A stretch of DNA of 64,000 bases from Silene conica (GCA_029255685.2 CM055314.2:11898059-11962058), one strand, 5' to 3'; shown: positions 10,872-22,471, counted from the first letter of the stretch. Numbers and translations are program-made. Notes: generated by a model from the letters alone, not told the origin.

Positions 10872-13208
10872 TTAAAGACAGGATTTAGGTACCCAAGCAT
10901 ACTTGGGTCCTTTGTTGTTAGTAATCACAAATACATCTTCCTTTTTAACCCAGACTTGTCTTACATAGGTCTTTCTATATCGGTAGTGGTTGGGTTTTGA
11001 TGTTCTTGTGTAGGTTTTAGTTTGGACTCTTGGTGACCATTTCTTGTGTGATGTTTGAGGAGTCTGTTTGGTTCTATTTTTCTTTTCTTCATAGTCAAAT
11101 GTCATGTCATAGAACCATCTGTGGTCAATGTTTCTTTCCTCAATTTTATCATTATCATTATCATTATCAGAGACAGAATTAGTGTCGCTTGGAGTTCCTA
11201 AGGATTTAACAAACTTAACTCCGGTTTTAAAATCTTGTGCGTGCTTTACACAGTTTTCTCGGAGGTGTCCAGTATGGCCACAATAAGTGCATATTAAATA
11301 CTCAGGAAGGTCTGCATATTTTCTTCTTCTAAAGTCTCTATCTGTTGGACTTTGTTTACATTTTGAGTGATCCCTTCTTCCATAACATTCGTGACCTAAA
11401 CCCATCTTCATGTTGTTGTCGGATTGTTCAGTTAGGAAGTTCAGAACGTTAGTACTTCCTTCCCACTTGTCGTGAACTTTCCGAGCATGAAGAAGGAGTT
11501 CTTTTAGGGAGTCTATTTCTTTCTTACATTCACTATGGTCAGTATTGCTAGACTCTTTTAGGTTTTGAATGTCTTTATGGAAGTCAGACACTATTTTGGC
11601 ATGTTCTTTCTTGATTTTAGATATACTGAATTCTAGATCCATGATTTTGCTTTCGAGAATCTCAACTTCTTCTTGATGAGTCTCATCTTCGACCATAGTC
11701 GAAGATTCTGACTTAAGCCGTTCATTAACCTTTCTTAATTCTGAAGTTATAGCTTCATTAGCTATAACTTTAGATTGAAGCTCTTTAATGTTGAGTTTTA
11801 GTTTTGAGGTTATAGCTTCATTAGCTATAACTTTAGACTCAAGAACCTTTTTCTCAGACATAACTGTTTCCAACTTAGCATTTACTTCAATGCTTATTTT
11901 GGATTTCAGTTTCTTAGCTTTGGCTTTCAGAAGTTGATTTTCCTCAGCAATATCGAGGATCTGCTCTTTCAAGTCATCTAACTCAAGATTTTGTTCATGA
12001 CATTGGTCTAGGGTTTTCTCAAAATATTTAATTAGCATAGCCTTAGATAAGTTTTTAACTTGACTTTTGAGTTGAAGGAAATTTACCTCTTCGTCGTCGT
12101 TGTCTGAGTCTGATTCTCCAAGGAGACACATATTCGATGCGTCATCTTCATCATTGTCGTTTGAGATTAGATCTAGGCTGACGTTGCTTAGGCACAAGTT
12201 TGCAACCTCTTCTTCTTCAGAGTCCTCGTCATCTTCAGATTCTAATTCTCCCCAGCATGACGCAAGCATTACTTTCTTAAACTCTGTTTTGGTCTTTTCT
12301 CTTTTTGACTTGTCTTTGATTTTGTCCCAACTTGGACAATCTTTGATCATATGGTCTTGTTGTCCACACTTGAAACATCCTCTTTTGAAGAATGTTTGTT
12401 TGGAGTCAGTTTTCTTTTTGTCGAATGTTTTGTTGTTCGAGTTTTTGTATCTACCTTTGAAAACTGCTTTCTTAAATCGTCTAGCGAATAGAACTGTTTC
12501 ATCCTCAAGTTCTTCTTCGCTTACTTCGTTTGTGGAGGCTTGTAAAGCGACTCCCTTTCCCTTGGGATCATCATCGTTTTTATTTAGAATGATCTCGTGA
12601 GCCATTAAGGATCCAATCAATTCTTGGTAAGTGATTTTAGATAAATCACGTGCTTCCTCTATGGCCGTGACCTTAGGTTGCCACTTTTTGGTGAGACTCC
12701 TAAGAATCTTACGAATGATATCCTCAGAATCGATCTTTTTGCCAAGGTTCCGCAGTTCATTAATAATACAAGAAAATCGTGCAGACATGCTATCAATAGA
12801 TTCATTCTTTTCCATATTGAAAAGTTCATATCTTTGAACGAGCAAGTCTATACGATGTTTCCTGACTGCGGATGTTCCTTCATAAGCAAGTTCGAGACTA
12901 TCCCATATTTCCTTAGCGGAACTACAGGATGAGAATCTATCGAATTCTGAAGTTATCATACCGTTCTGTAGGAGGCTCATAGCCTTAGAGTTTTTCTCTG
13001 CAATTTTGTAGTCACTTTCCACATAATCGCTTTCCATTTTTTCGTAGGTTGTTCCATTGGCGGCGGCGACCAAGATCTTCTTTGGTCCAGTTTGGATGAT
13101 CTTCCAACATTCCCAATCACAACCTTTGATGTAATGAGTCATCATATTTTTCCATAAACTATAGTTTTTGGCATCGAAGATAGGGCACTTGAGATGCTTG
13201 GAATCCAT
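10872..13208 (-). CDS. Sirevirus gag
   Basis: 778 codons, long for a copia gag as in Sireviruses. The N-terminal part ([20 protein letters not shown], then [20 protein letters not shown]) is the UBN2-type capsid region. [14 protein letters not shown] at about residue 280 is a CCHC zinc knuckle. An acidic region and a long coiled coil (about 385-590) follow, then a second CCHC-like knuckle, [14 protein letters not shown], near 640, and a basic C-terminus. The coiled coil contains the repeated phrase VIANEAITS twice, each encoded by a near-identical DNA hairpin (11744-11770 and 11809-11831). The protein forms the virus-like particle in the cytoplasm and packages element RNA. Confidence 0.93.
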   Translation of the reverse strand: MDSKHLKCPIFDAKNYSLWKNMMTHYIKGCDWECWKIIQTGPKKILVAAANGTTYEKMESDYVESDYKIAEKNSKAMSLLQNGMITSEFDRFSSCSSAKEIWDSLELAYEGTSAVRKHRIDLLVQRYELFNMEKNESIDSMSARFSCIINELRNLGKKIDSEDIIRKILRSLTKKWQPKVTAIEEARDLSKITYQELIGSLMAHEIILNKNDDDPKGKGVALQASTNEVSEEELEDETVLFARRFKKAVFKGRYKNSNNKTFDKKKTDSKQTFFKRGCFKCGQQDHMIKDCPSWDKIKDKSKREKTKTEFKKVMLASCWGELESEDDEDSEEEEVANLCLSNVSLDLISNDNDEDDASNMCLLGESDSDNDDEEVNFLQLKSQVKNLSKAMLIKYFEKTLDQCHEQNLELDDLKEQILDIAEENQLLKAKAKKLKSKISIEVNAKLETVMSEKKVLESKVIANEAITSKLKLNIKELQSKVIANEAITSELRKVNERLKSESSTMVEDETHQEEVEILESKIMDLEFSISKIKKEHAKIVSDFHKDIQNLKESSNTDHSECKKEIDSLKELLLHARKVHDKWEGSTNVLNFLTEQSDNNMKMGLGHECYGRRDHSKCKQSPTDRDFRRRKYADLPEYLICTYCGHTGHLRENCVKHAQDFKTGVKFVKSLGTPSDTNSVSDNDNDNDKIEERNIDHRWFYDMTFDYEEKKNRTKQTPQTSHKKWSPRVQTKTYTRTSKPNHYRYRKTYVRQVWVKKEDVFVITNNKGPKYAWVPKSCL

Positions 13209-13271
13209 TGATGAAAGAGTATATAATATAGAATAGAAGGATCAAAACTCACGCGGCTAGGCGATCAAGAG

Positions 13272-13289
13272 CACGAGGCTCTGATACCA
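13272..13289 (-). promoter_or_regulatory. Primer-binding site (initiator Met-tRNA)
   Basis: On the minus strand the sequence two bases inside the 5' LTR reads TGGTATCAGAGCCTCGTG, matching the 3' end of plant initiator methionine tRNA, the usual primer of copia elements. Confidence 0.92.
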
Positions 13290-13291
13290 AT

Positions 13292-14769
13292 TGAAGAGTC
13301 TATTGATATGATATACTCAAGAAGGGGGGGGTTGAATTGAGTATGCCTTCTTTTTAAAATCTTCTTCGATGTATGCGTAGTTGTATGATGATCGTTGAGT
13401 AGAGCAATAATAAAATAGAGACAAGATATTTTTGAAGTGGTTCAGTCTCACACTCTGAGACCTACGTCCACTATTCTCGATTAATAAAATTAGTACCAAC
13501 TCTGGATTACAATTTTATCAACCCTACTCGTGTGACTTTGATGTTAGTCACAACTCAATCTAGATACCGCTAAATATCTAGCTACGACAAATACCGTTAA
13601 ATATTTGTCTTACAACGAGTACCGCTAAATACTCAATCTATCTTACGTAAATAAGATAAAGTCTTCAAAGTTTTCTTGGTGTCACAATCTTGAATGAATA
13701 AGATCAATGCTTGAGCACTTGAATCTTGAATCGGATTTGACAATTAAAGCTCGAATATGAAGAACAAGATCGGCGGTTTTCTCTTGATTTGCGTGTATGT
13801 GTGTTGTGTATTTCGTGTTCTTTAATGTGTCATGGTTAGTCTATTTATATAGAATATGTATCTAGGTAAATTAAACCCTAGATGATTTAGGAATATTACT
13901 TAAACTAGAATACTAGTCTTTTAGTAATACTACCTTAAATCTAATCTTAATATATTTAGGAAAGATTTAATAATATACTATATGTATTATATAAGGAAAC
14001 AATTTCCTAATTCATATTTAGGAAAGATCTTTATATAATAAACAATTAGTATCCATATTAAATCAACTTTCTAAACCATGTCAAAGATAATAAAATATAT
14101 TACCATAATATAATCTTAGTTTGTTTAGGACATTAAATAAATACATAATATTTATTTAGGAAAGTCCTACACGATTTTGGTAATGTGGCATATCACACGA
14201 TTTACCAAAATCGAAACAAACTATATTTAGACTATATATTTTTGACAATTAAAATCATATAAAAATCTTTAGTTTATTTTAGTAATAAATAATTATCTCA
14301 TAAGATATTTATTTATTTCTTATTTAACCAAAAGATATTTTATATAATCCTATTAAGATTAACAATTCCATATTTAAATAGAATACCATTTAAACACTAA
14401 ATCACACGACACAAATAAGGAAACCAATGTTTCAACTTATCCACATATATATTTCGATCATTTCTTCATAATGTAGAGGTATAGCTACAAGCTATAACTT
14501 GAATCAAACTTGTACTAAAGTTATAGTTGATAATTATAACTTTACTTCTTTATGCGCGCTTGTGATCTTCTATCAATCTTCGATATAGTCAACTCATTGA
14601 CTAATATGCTTGAATCTTTTACACTTGATTGATTAGATCTTGTTACTAAATTTCTGTACACTTAGCACACAATTATACATACTAGTATATAATATATAAA
14701 TAGCTAGACTTGTCATTATCAAAACATAAACATATATACTATATATATATTTGAATATATGGTTCAACA
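13292..14769 (-). repeat. 5' LTR of the Sirevirus element
   Basis: 1478 bp, same length as and nearly identical to 3296-4773. It is followed by CATGC (14770-14774), the copy of the target site at 3291-3295. It carries the same hairpin series at 13445-13658. It should hold the element promoter, but I cannot assign a single TATA box in so AT-rich a sequence. Confidence 0.95.
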
Positions 14770-14774
14770 CATGC

Positions 14775-16040
14775 ATAAAATAAAAACAAACGGCGATAAG
14801 GGATCTTCCTGTCGAAGACCACAAGAAGGACGAAAAGGATCCAAAGGTGCACCATTGATTAAAACTTCATAAGTAACTAAAGATGTGCACTCCATAATTA
14901 AGTTAACTAATCTTTGCGGAAAACCCAAAGCTGTCATAGTCGTTCGTAGAAAATCCCAATTCACACGATCAAAAGCTTTACTCATGTCGGGTTTGAATGC
15001 AAACCTTCCACAACTTCCGTTTTTGTGCTTCTCAATATTATTTAATAGCTCATGGCCAAAAGAATGTTATCTGAAATTTGTCGTTCATAAATAAAAGCGT
15101 TTTGGAAGTCTCCAACCAGATATTTCATAACTTTAATTAATCGGTTTGCGATGCATTTGGTAATAATTTTCATAATAACGTTGCATAAGCTTACGGGTCT
15201 ATAGTCTTCTACTTTCTCCGGAGATTCATTCTTGGGAATTAAAGTAACAAAAGTTCGATTAAGTTCTTTTAAAACTTTACCTTTATTCAAGGCGTCGAGA
15301 GCGGCGTTGATAACATCTCCCTTGATAGTATATTAGTATGCCAACATCCCTGATAAAAGAGAGCAGGAATTCCATCAGGCCCCGGTGATTTTAAAGGACT
15401 TAGTTGGAAGACCGCCTTACGAGCTTCTTTAGCAGTAAAAGATTTACTAAGGAAATCAACATCATCACTTTTAACTTTAACATCAATATTAGTAAAAAGG
15501 TTATGGTTTGAACTTGTTGTGGATGATGAAGAAAAACGGTTACAGAAATAAGTTCTGAAAAGATCTCCCATAATTGTCGGATTGAATTCCCAGATTCCAT
15601 AGTCATTTTGAACGGCAAAAATATAATTCTTCCCTGCTCTTCCTTTAACCCAGTTAAAAAAATATTCAGTGCACGTGTCTCCGTCCACAGTCCATTTCAT
15701 TTTCGCTCTTTGCTTCCAGTAGATACTAGCATTTTTTGCAAAATCACGGAGCTCATCCTGAACGGTAGAATAATCAGAATCATTTTCAGTAGAAACTGCA
15801 AGATCCATAGCATCACTAATACGATTATCGAATTCGTCCCATTTAATAGACCTTTTAGACTTCCAGTCAAGGCACCATTTTTTCATAATGGTTCGGATGT
15901 GAGAAAGCCTCCTAGCAAGTCGATAAGCATGAGTACCATTAATACTGAGACACCAATTGGAACGGACTAAAGCAAGACATTCCTCATTATCTAAACTCCA
16001 TGCTTCAAGTTTGTAAGGTTTTTTTGTATTATTTTTTATA
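14775..16040 (-). mobile_element. L1-type LINE remnant, proximal part (reverse transcriptase)
   Basis: The minus strand encodes typical plant L1 ORF2 pieces: KMKWTVDGDTCTEYFFNWVK, then LSPLKSPGPDGIPALFYQGCW, then LIPKNESPEKVEDYRPVSLCN, then SKAFDRVNWDFLRTTMTALG with CGLRQEDPLSPFVFILC. Several frame changes separate them, so this LINE is dead. The endonuclease domain upstream of about 16040 is missing, the usual 5' truncation. The element is cut by the Sirevirus at 14769 and continues at 3295-3070. Confidence 0.88.
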
Positions 16041-16453
16041 AGATTAAGATCTAGTTCATATTAGGCAGATATGAACCATCATAATATAACGTAACAGTTT
16101 GCTGCAACCTTGCAGCAAACCAACTAGTATTATTAAGGATGTGAAACTTGATCTTCTTCGATAATGTGATAATTAAACCTTATTTTCATTATTTTCGTGA
16201 AGCAAACAAGATTACTAATTCGAAATCGTAAGATAGGTTGGTCCTATCCAACAATTTTTTTAACTCATCTCAAAGGAAGAGAAAAAAAAAAAAGAAAACG
16301 AACAGTGGATCAACTTTTGCCTTATAATTCGTCAAAGCATGTTTACCCTACCGACTACTCACTTCTGTGCTTCACTTCTGCAAATCGCTCGCCGTTTCTG
16401 CATTTCTCTCATATTTCTGGTATTCATTCATTCTCTTTCACCCTTTTCTGATA
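16041..16453 (+). promoter_or_regulatory. Upstream region of the first PPR gene
   Basis: AT-rich sequence between the LINE and the PPR start. No convincing TATA box stands out. An upstream in-frame ATG at 16367 would add 29 hydrophobic residues. I prefer the ATG at 16454 because the product then starts MSSPFSKLGFRFQLHFPFNS, a Ser/Phe/Arg-rich mitochondrial-type leader. Confidence 0.4.
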
Positions 16454-17776
16454 ATGTCTTCCCCTTTTTCTAAATTAGGGTTTCGATTTCAACTTCATTT
16501 CCCATTTAACTCCCGTTATTTTTGCAATTCTTCTATTGATGATCCTTTAATGTTTATAAAGTTTGTTAGATATCAATGCCAATTAGGGTTTAATAATCTC
16601 CAATTTCCCCTGAATCTCTTCAACCAAATGATGTCTCTCGTGGAACGACCTTCAATTGTCGATTTTAACCGGTTGTTAGCGGCAATGCTCAGACTCAAAC
16701 GATTACAATCTCCGTCTACTGTAATTTCTCTCTATTCCCATCTGGATTTATCCGGTATCCGACCCAATTCATATTCTATGTCCATCCTTGCTAATTGTTA
16801 CTGTCGCTTAGGCCGTGTCGATTTTGGGTATTCTTTCCTTGGCAAATCCCTTAAGCTTGGGTATCCCGAGTCTAATTTATATTTTGTCACCACCTTCATT
16901 AACGGACTTCTTCAAAATAACCGGCTTCCCGAAGCTGTTAAGTTGTTGGAAGTAGCTGTAGTTAAGCTTGGCGTTCAACCAAGTATTGTTACGTATGGTA
17001 CCATGGTGAAAGGTCTTTGCAGGACCGGGAACCACGAGGCCGCTCTCCATTTACTCCATCAAATGAATTCTGGCACCGTAGGTTGTAAGCCTAACCTGAT
17101 CATCTACACTACCCTTATCGACTGTCTTTGCAAATGCAAGTTGGTAACTGCTGCCCTCAAGCTCTTCTCAATCATGAAAACTCAGCGCATCAAACCAAAC
17201 GTGTTCACGTATACCTCATTGATACGAGGTATGCTCACTCTAGGTCGTAAGGATGAGGCTAACGAATTGTTGGGTGAGATGTTGAAGAGCAACACACCCC
17301 CCAATGTTAGTACATATAGCATGTTGATTGACATGCACTGTAAGGAAGGTATGGTTGATGAAGCCGTGGCCATTTTAGCGATGATGATCAAAGGAGGATT
17401 GACTCCTAATGTAGTTACTTATAGTGCTTTATTGGATGGATATTGCTTTTGTGGCCAAATGGACAAGGCAAGAGATCTCATGAATTTGATGATAAAAAGC
17501 CAATGTCAGCCTGATGTTCTGACTTTTTCTTCTTTGATCCATGGATATGTTAAACATAAAAGCATCGACAATGCCCTTGACATATTTCAAAAAATGGGTG
17601 AGCATGGGATTGTCCCTGACTTAGTGGTCTATTTCATTCTCGTAGATGGCTTGCGTGAGGCTGGACGTTTTCAAGATGCGGAAGACCTTATTTCTGATGT
17701 CTTATCAAGGGGTTTGGTACCAAGTCGTGCAGCATATGATATGCTATCAAAGGCCGATATGAAAAGAGTCTATTAA
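16454..17776 (+). CDS. P-class PPR protein, restorer-of-fertility-like (RFL) type
   Basis: One intronless ORF of 440 codons from the preferred ATG, or 469 from 16367. After a leader of about 45 residues comes the RFL-like segment LMFIKFVRYQCQLGFNNLQF, and then about nine to ten 35-residue PPR motifs such as VTYGTMVKGLCRTGNHEAAL, FTYTSLIRGMLTLGRKDEAN and VTYSALLDGYCFCGQMDKAR. PPR proteins bind organelle RNA one base per repeat. RFL members silence mitochondrial ORFs that cause cytoplasmic male sterility. No DYW or E domain is present. It is shorter than the related gene at 55471-57303 (610 residues), by roughly four repeats, so it may be C-terminally shortened, although it ends at a normal stop. 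RNA target unknown. Confidence 0.88.
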   Translation: MSSPFSKLGFRFQLHFPFNSRYFCNSSIDDPLMFIKFVRYQCQLGFNNLQFPLNLFNQMMSLVERPSIVDFNRLLAAMLRLKRLQSPSTVISLYSHLDLSGIRPNSYSMSILANCYCRLGRVDFGYSFLGKSLKLGYPESNLYFVTTFINGLLQNNRLPEAVKLLEVAVVKLGVQPSIVTYGTMVKGLCRTGNHEAALHLLHQMNSGTVGCKPNLIIYTTLIDCLCKCKLVTAALKLFSIMKTQRIKPNVFTYTSLIRGMLTLGRKDEANELLGEMLKSNTPPNVSTYSMLIDMHCKEGMVDEAVAILAMMIKGGLTPNVVTYSALLDGYCFCGQMDKARDLMNLMIKSQCQPDVLTFSSLIHGYVKHKSIDNALDIFQKMGEHGIVPDLVVYFILVDGLREAGRFQDAEDLISDVLSRGLVPSRAAYDMLSKADMKRVY

Positions 17777-18780
17777 CTGTCCTTTAGGCGCATTTATTGG
17801 TGTTTTGGCTTTATTCGTATTGTGCATCAGACAATCAGAGAGCATTGGCACTTGGCATTTAGAATTCCTTCCTTTGTCTGCAAAACTTAATACACCCTCT
17901 TGATTTTTGTTGTTGGTCTTAGGAAGGTAGATGAGATTATTTTTCCTTCTTTATTTTTGTTGTTGGTCTTTACAGTTGTTCTTGAGTTCAGTTAGGAGTA
18001 ATGTTGTATTTTGAACTTTTGCACAAGGTTTTGTTATTTTATCTTTTGCAATGGACCGAGTATAGATGTTTTATGTTTATACTCGCGGAGGGGTATGCAG
18101 ATTCGATCTTTTGGGGTTTCTCTCCGGAGAAGGGAACCACTATAACCTCACTCTTCAGCCACTTAGCAAAGATTACTGGCTGTGTTATTTTCTAAAGGTA
18201 TCGGGATCATCAAAGCGAAAGGTAGACGACGTGGATGAAGTTGACTCAACCTCAACTTCTTCTAAACGCCCAAGCTCTTGATGATAATTTCTACATTTAT
18301 CTTCTCTCCATGTGAGACGGTAATAATGATGGTCTTTTGTAATATGCGGTTGTACGTCAAGCATTTTTTTTAGCATAACCGTCTGTTTTTTGTTTATGTT
18401 TTGTCTCCCGTTGGGTTTTTTTGGATGCGGAGTGCTACTGTTTTGTTTCCTGGGGAGAGGATCTATAGGAATTCTATTTTGTTTGGAATGTATAATTTCG
18501 GAAAGATGCATACTGTTTATGCTATCTTCTCCCTTGGTGGTTACATGTTCGTAATATTTATTTGCTCAAGGGAGCTTTATCATATTCCTTTGAAATTTAT
18601 TTTCTGTTTATTACATTTCTTTAAGTTCCTTACATTAGCAAAAAGGGTGAAAAAGGATGATACCCTTAGCTAGCAAAAATGGTGAAAACGGATGTTTGTA
18701 ATAGTTATTTGCTCAACAATTCTTGGTTGACTTCTTTTAGCATTTTTTGTAAAATTGTGTTTTTTCTTTTTTGAGGTACT
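17777..18780. other. Non-coding stretch downstream of the first PPR gene
   Basis: Includes the likely PPR 3' untranslated region. A short open stretch near 18066-18281 ends in a Lys/Ser-rich tail (SSKRKVDDVDEVDSTSTSSK) and could be an exon scrap, but I recognise no family. Nothing else is supported. Confidence 0.4.
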
Positions 18781-19450
18781 TTTTTGAGCAACACTAATTG
18801 TGTAAACCTTCCATTTTCCGGTAATTTTTTTACACGGAGAAAAAAGAAAAGTGGACCTAAAAATGTTTTTGAGAATCTTGATAGAGCGCTAGCCTCACCT
18901 AATTGGATTAGTAGTTATCCAAGCATGGAGTTTGTGCACCATGTTTTTACTAGTTCTGATCATTGTGCTATCTCTATGAAGTTCCATGATCAAGTTCGTA
19001 AGAAAGCCCCTCCTTTTCGTTTTGAGCTCATGTGGACTCTCCGAAATGATTTCAGTAAAATGGTTAAAAGTTGTTGGCAACATCAGTTTAATGGATCTTA
19101 TGTTTTGTCTTTCTCAAAAATGCGAACTTTTAAAACAGAAGGCTAAGAAATGAAATCAGTCGACGTTTGGAAATACTTTTAGACAACTCTCAATTGCTGA
19201 AAAGAAGTTGGAAAATATACAGAATCAACTTGGCTCATCTCATGTTACCAATTTAGAAGTTGCACAATCAAGATGGCTGAAAAAGCGCGATGCGCTACTT
19301 GACTATAAATGCGAATTTTGGCAACAAAAAGGTTGTGTAAGCAAAGCTAATTTTGGCAATAATACCAAATTCTTTCAATGTCATGCGACGATTAGAAGCA
19401 CTAGAAATGGTACCAGGTTACTGTCCGTATACTCCTATTGGCGTTGATCT
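18781..19450 (+). mobile_element. L1-type LINE fragment (endonuclease C-terminus to pre-RT region)
   Basis: The plus strand encodes NLPFSGNFFT, ENLDRALASPNWISSYPSME and TSSDHCAISMKFH, the C-terminal motifs of the apurinic-type endonuclease of plant L1 elements (SDH is catalytic). It then encodes KKRDALLDYKCEFWQQKGCV and NTKFFQCHATIRSTRN from the region before the reverse transcriptase. At least one frame change and both ends are lost. It abuts the DUF1336 exon at about 19457. Confidence 0.8.
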
Positions 19451-19456
19451 GTTCTC

Positions 19457-20393
19457 TTGCTCTCAAAGATTGATCACATTGCTCAGCATCTCGAGCTTCC
19501 CTCTGTCCAGGGGAACGGAATTTTGCCGTCACTGCTGATTGTTAACATTCAGGTTTATCCCTTTGTTTTCAATCTATGTATGATCCTAAATCTGTTCCGA
19601 GATTCTGAGACTGCCACATTCTATATGAGCAATGTACCTTCTGGGGCCTCTTTAGGAGACAAATACAGGAAAAGGCCGAGTCGATTTAGGCAAGGACTCG
19701 GCCCATTTTATATGTATAATATTCATTTGGGTCGCTTTGCGCAGATGCCTGCATACGCTCCTTCCTTGTTCCTTGGTAACTGTGACGGTGAAGGCGTAAG
19801 CCTTGTATTGTACTTCAAGCTATCAGAGGATATCGATGAAGTTCCATCAGACTTTACTGACAGCATCAAGGTACTCATGTTCAGTTTATTATTAATACCG
19901 CGTGAATTTAGTACAGGTCTCACGGAACTTCCCTGATCAATGACGCAGAGACTGGTGGAAAATGAAAGCGAAAAAGTTAAAGGAGGGTTCAACAGCAAAG
20001 AATCGACAGTTTCTTTCAGAGAAAGGCTTAAAATATTAGCTAGCGTTGTCAATCCTGAAGATATGCAGTTGAACTCTGGTGAAAAGAGACTACTGAACGC
20101 GTATAAGGATAAACAGGTGCTATCACGCCCTCAACACGATTTCTTCAAGGTTCGAGAACTGATAACTCCTCTAACAATGCTACTGTCAGTCTTTTGCAGT
20201 CTGTAACTTCGCGATAGTTGAATAGGATACACTTAAAATCTGCTCATTCTGGTGTTGTTGTTCCATGCAGGGACCTGATTACTTCGAAATAGACATAGAC
20301 GTACACCGGTTCAGTTACGTTTCAAGAAAGGCTTTGGATTCACTCAGGGAACGCTTACAATTAGGAATTCTCGATCCAGGATTAACTATTCAG
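19457..20393 (+). pseudogene. EDR2-like DUF1336 gene fragment (four exons)
   Basis: Four exon-like blocks with proper splice borders encode the C-terminal DUF1336 domain of PH/START lipid-binding proteins related to ENHANCED DISEASE RESISTANCE 2. 19457-19552: KIDHIAQHLELPSVQ, then LPSLLIVNIQ. 19745-19870: MPAYAPSLFLGNCDGEGVSL. 19949-20149: STVSFRERLKILASVVNPED, then LSRPQHDFFK. 20271-20393: [20 protein letters not shown]. The last three are exact codon multiples (42, 67 and 41 codons) and keep frame. The PH and START exons and the terminal exon are absent, the 5' side abuts a LINE fragment, and the 3' side runs into unrelated exons. The parent protein acts at membranes as a negative regulator of cell death. 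This copy is probably non-functional. Confidence 0.75.
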
Positions 20394-20594
20394 GTACAAT
20401 TGTACAAATAGACATAGATATGGCAAAACCATGACCTCAAAATGACCCCGATTGACCAGACCTGTAACTACAAACCCGACTCAGAACCCGAACTTACCTA
20501 TACATAAACCCTACCTGAGGCTTTGAAGTATGTAGTCGTTCTGAGCTATATGGGTGTAGCCCTTATTTTGTGATAAACTGGCAGTAATCTTTTA

Positions 20595-20682
20595 CTCCCC
20601 TCATCTAAGCGATTACGTTCCATTTGACATCTTTAGGGAGGATAAAAGGTCAAATGGTGTTAATTCTCTAATACAGAGGGAG
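20595..20682. mobile_element. Short Stowaway-like MITE
   Basis: 88 bp starting CTCCCCTCATCTAAG and ending ACAGAGGGAG, inverse ends of the 'CTCCCTCYGTCC' type found in Tc1/mariner-derived Stowaway MITEs, with TA on both sides (20593-20594 and 20683-20684). It lies just after the DUF1336 exons. Confidence 0.6.
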
Positions 20683-20932
20683 TATTATTTGATAACAAGC
20701 TCTGTCCTACATATGGGGCTCTGGACATTGTTAGATATAAGTAGTTCATATCTATCTGCTGAAAATCATTTTTACTTGACGGATCCAGCTTTGCTAGACT
20801 TTATAGTTAATATTGTTTTCAGTTCTGGGACTTCTCGGGTCATGATTCAACATTGCTTGCAGTTCTATCACGCTGTTACTTAAATCTCTGTTGTTTAACG
20901 TCTTTTTTCTTCATTTTTGTGATTGTCTGCAG

Positions 20933-22471
20933 AGGGTAGAAGTCAGCTGAATTTCGGGTTTAACCAGGCACCAATGCTTCATACTAGGCCGAGTACCTGG
21001 GACAACATAAGGGATTCCAAGGTTGTACAGGAAAAGCCAGGCCTTTTCAACCTTGTAAAAGGCGGTACTAATGGCTCAACCTATACCTACGACGAGCTGC
21101 AAGCCCCAGTGACAAAGACTCCTCCTGTTTCAACTCACTTTTTACCACCCAAGGGTGAACAATCTGAAGTTTACCATCGAGGTATATTTTCCGTTCCAAT
21201 TTGCAGATATTATTCATAGTAGTTTAGTACTAAGATCTTCACAGTCCTATTGTCTTAAAACTAAAATGATAAAAGCACAGAAATTTACTATCTATGGTCC
21301 TGATAGTCGTCTTGGTAGATGGTTATACAAATTCTGATTGCTCTTCGACTGATTTCCAGTCTGCTGTTGATATAAGGAAGATAATAGTAGTTTAACAGGA
21401 TTTGTCGTTGTCTGGTTTATTTTTTGAGTGGGGATATTTAGGTTGGGGTTGGACTTTCAACAATTCCTTAATTTCATTTGAATTATAGACTGATTTGGGC
21501 CACTTATTAATTATGCTTGGTTCGATTCATTTGAAGGGGATCACAGCGTAATGGTATGTAACCATGCTATGCCGTTTATGAAATTACATTTCCACTTATT
21601 TGTTTGAACGTTTTTGGTAACGTTTATGGAATTTCTTATTATTCAGCTGCTGCAGATTTATTTTTCTGTTCTGATTATTTGATTGAAGTTTTTTGCCAAC
21701 ATTTATTGAATTTATTTAATTTCTTTCTGTGGCAATTTTATGTCTTCTTTTATTTGTTGTCTGAAATGCTGGGTTTTTCATAAGAATTTCAATGTCTAGA
21801 GTTCGTCGATTTCAAAAATTTGTTGTCTTTTTTTCCTGCACTTTTATTTGTTATTTGCAATGTCAAATTTGTTATGTCTTTTTTTCCTTTATTTTTTGTT
21901 TGAAATGTGGTGATTTTAATAAGGTCAATAAGTAAAATGATATATACAGATAAACAATTTCATACCCAAAGGTGATGATGTCATATTAAGCATGACAGCT
22001 TAGTTAGCTACTTCAACAGTTGGGCAAGTACACTTTACTGTACTGCTGCATTGTAATTCAGCTTACCCAATTGGCATTGCCCCTTAGTTTACAACTGGCA
22101 TTTTTTTGCTCGTTTATTTGTTATTTGAAATGTCAATTATTGTTAGTTTTTTCTGGTTTTGCGACAATTGAATTGAAATTAAGTTAGATTTCATATCTTT
22201 TGATTATTTTTACTGGTATGCCGAGGTTTTTCCTCAAAATTTACCTCTTTTGGTTGTTTTTACCGGTTTCATTGTTCTCTAGTTAGGTTTGATAACAATA
22301 AACTACATTAATACTGTTTATTATCCTACTTTCTTTAGTTATTGATGATTAAGTTACTGTGAAGTTTGATTGTTTATGAAATTTGGTTGTTTTTTTTGGC
22401 CATTTACAGTGTTTAATGATGCCGAATTTTATGCGGGGTTGAAGGAACTCAAGGAAGAAGCCGAAAAAGAG
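20933..22471 (+). pseudogene. Two exons of an unrecognised plant gene
   Basis: Exon 1 (20933-21181) follows a TGCAG acceptor and encodes SQLNFGFNQAPMLHTRPSTW, then LFNLVKGGTNGSTYTYDELQ and PVTKTPPVSTHFLPPKGEQS. Exon 2 (22410-22471) encodes FNDAEFYAGLKELKEEAEKE. The exon 1 donor leaves one base of a codon and exon 2 supplies the other two, so splicing keeps frame (Val at the junction). This supports a real gene structure. I do not recognise the family. The first part looks low-complexity and polar, and the second is a charged helix. No start or end of the gene is seen. The 1.2-kb intron is T-rich, as in plants. Confidence 0.5.

Larger units (their letters stand above)
3296..14769 (-). mobile_element. 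Sirevirus-type Ty1/copia retrotransposon, looks whole
   Basis: An 11.47-kb element read on the minus strand. It has two 1478-bp LTRs (TG...CA), 5-bp target duplication CATGC, a primer-binding site for initiator Met-tRNA next to the right LTR, a polypurine tract next to the left LTR, gag, pol, and a further ORF between pol and the 3' LTR. The long gag with two zinc knuckles and a coiled coil, the extra ORF after pol, and several polypurine-tract-like runs before the 3' LTR are hallmarks of Sireviruses. I noticed only one LTR difference (near 4070 versus 14066), so insertion is recent, probably well under 0.1 million years at usual plant rates. All three ORFs are open, so it looks whole. Confidence 0.93.

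Noticed and set aside
12100-12600. Long plus-strand ORF inside the Sirevirus gag
   Set aside because: It is antisense to the acidic gag region; the serine runs are the complement of Asp/Glu codons. No independent support.
18001-18281. Small gene after the first PPR gene
   Set aside because: Short overlapping ORFs in two frames without recognisable motifs. Mentioned only as a possible scrap.
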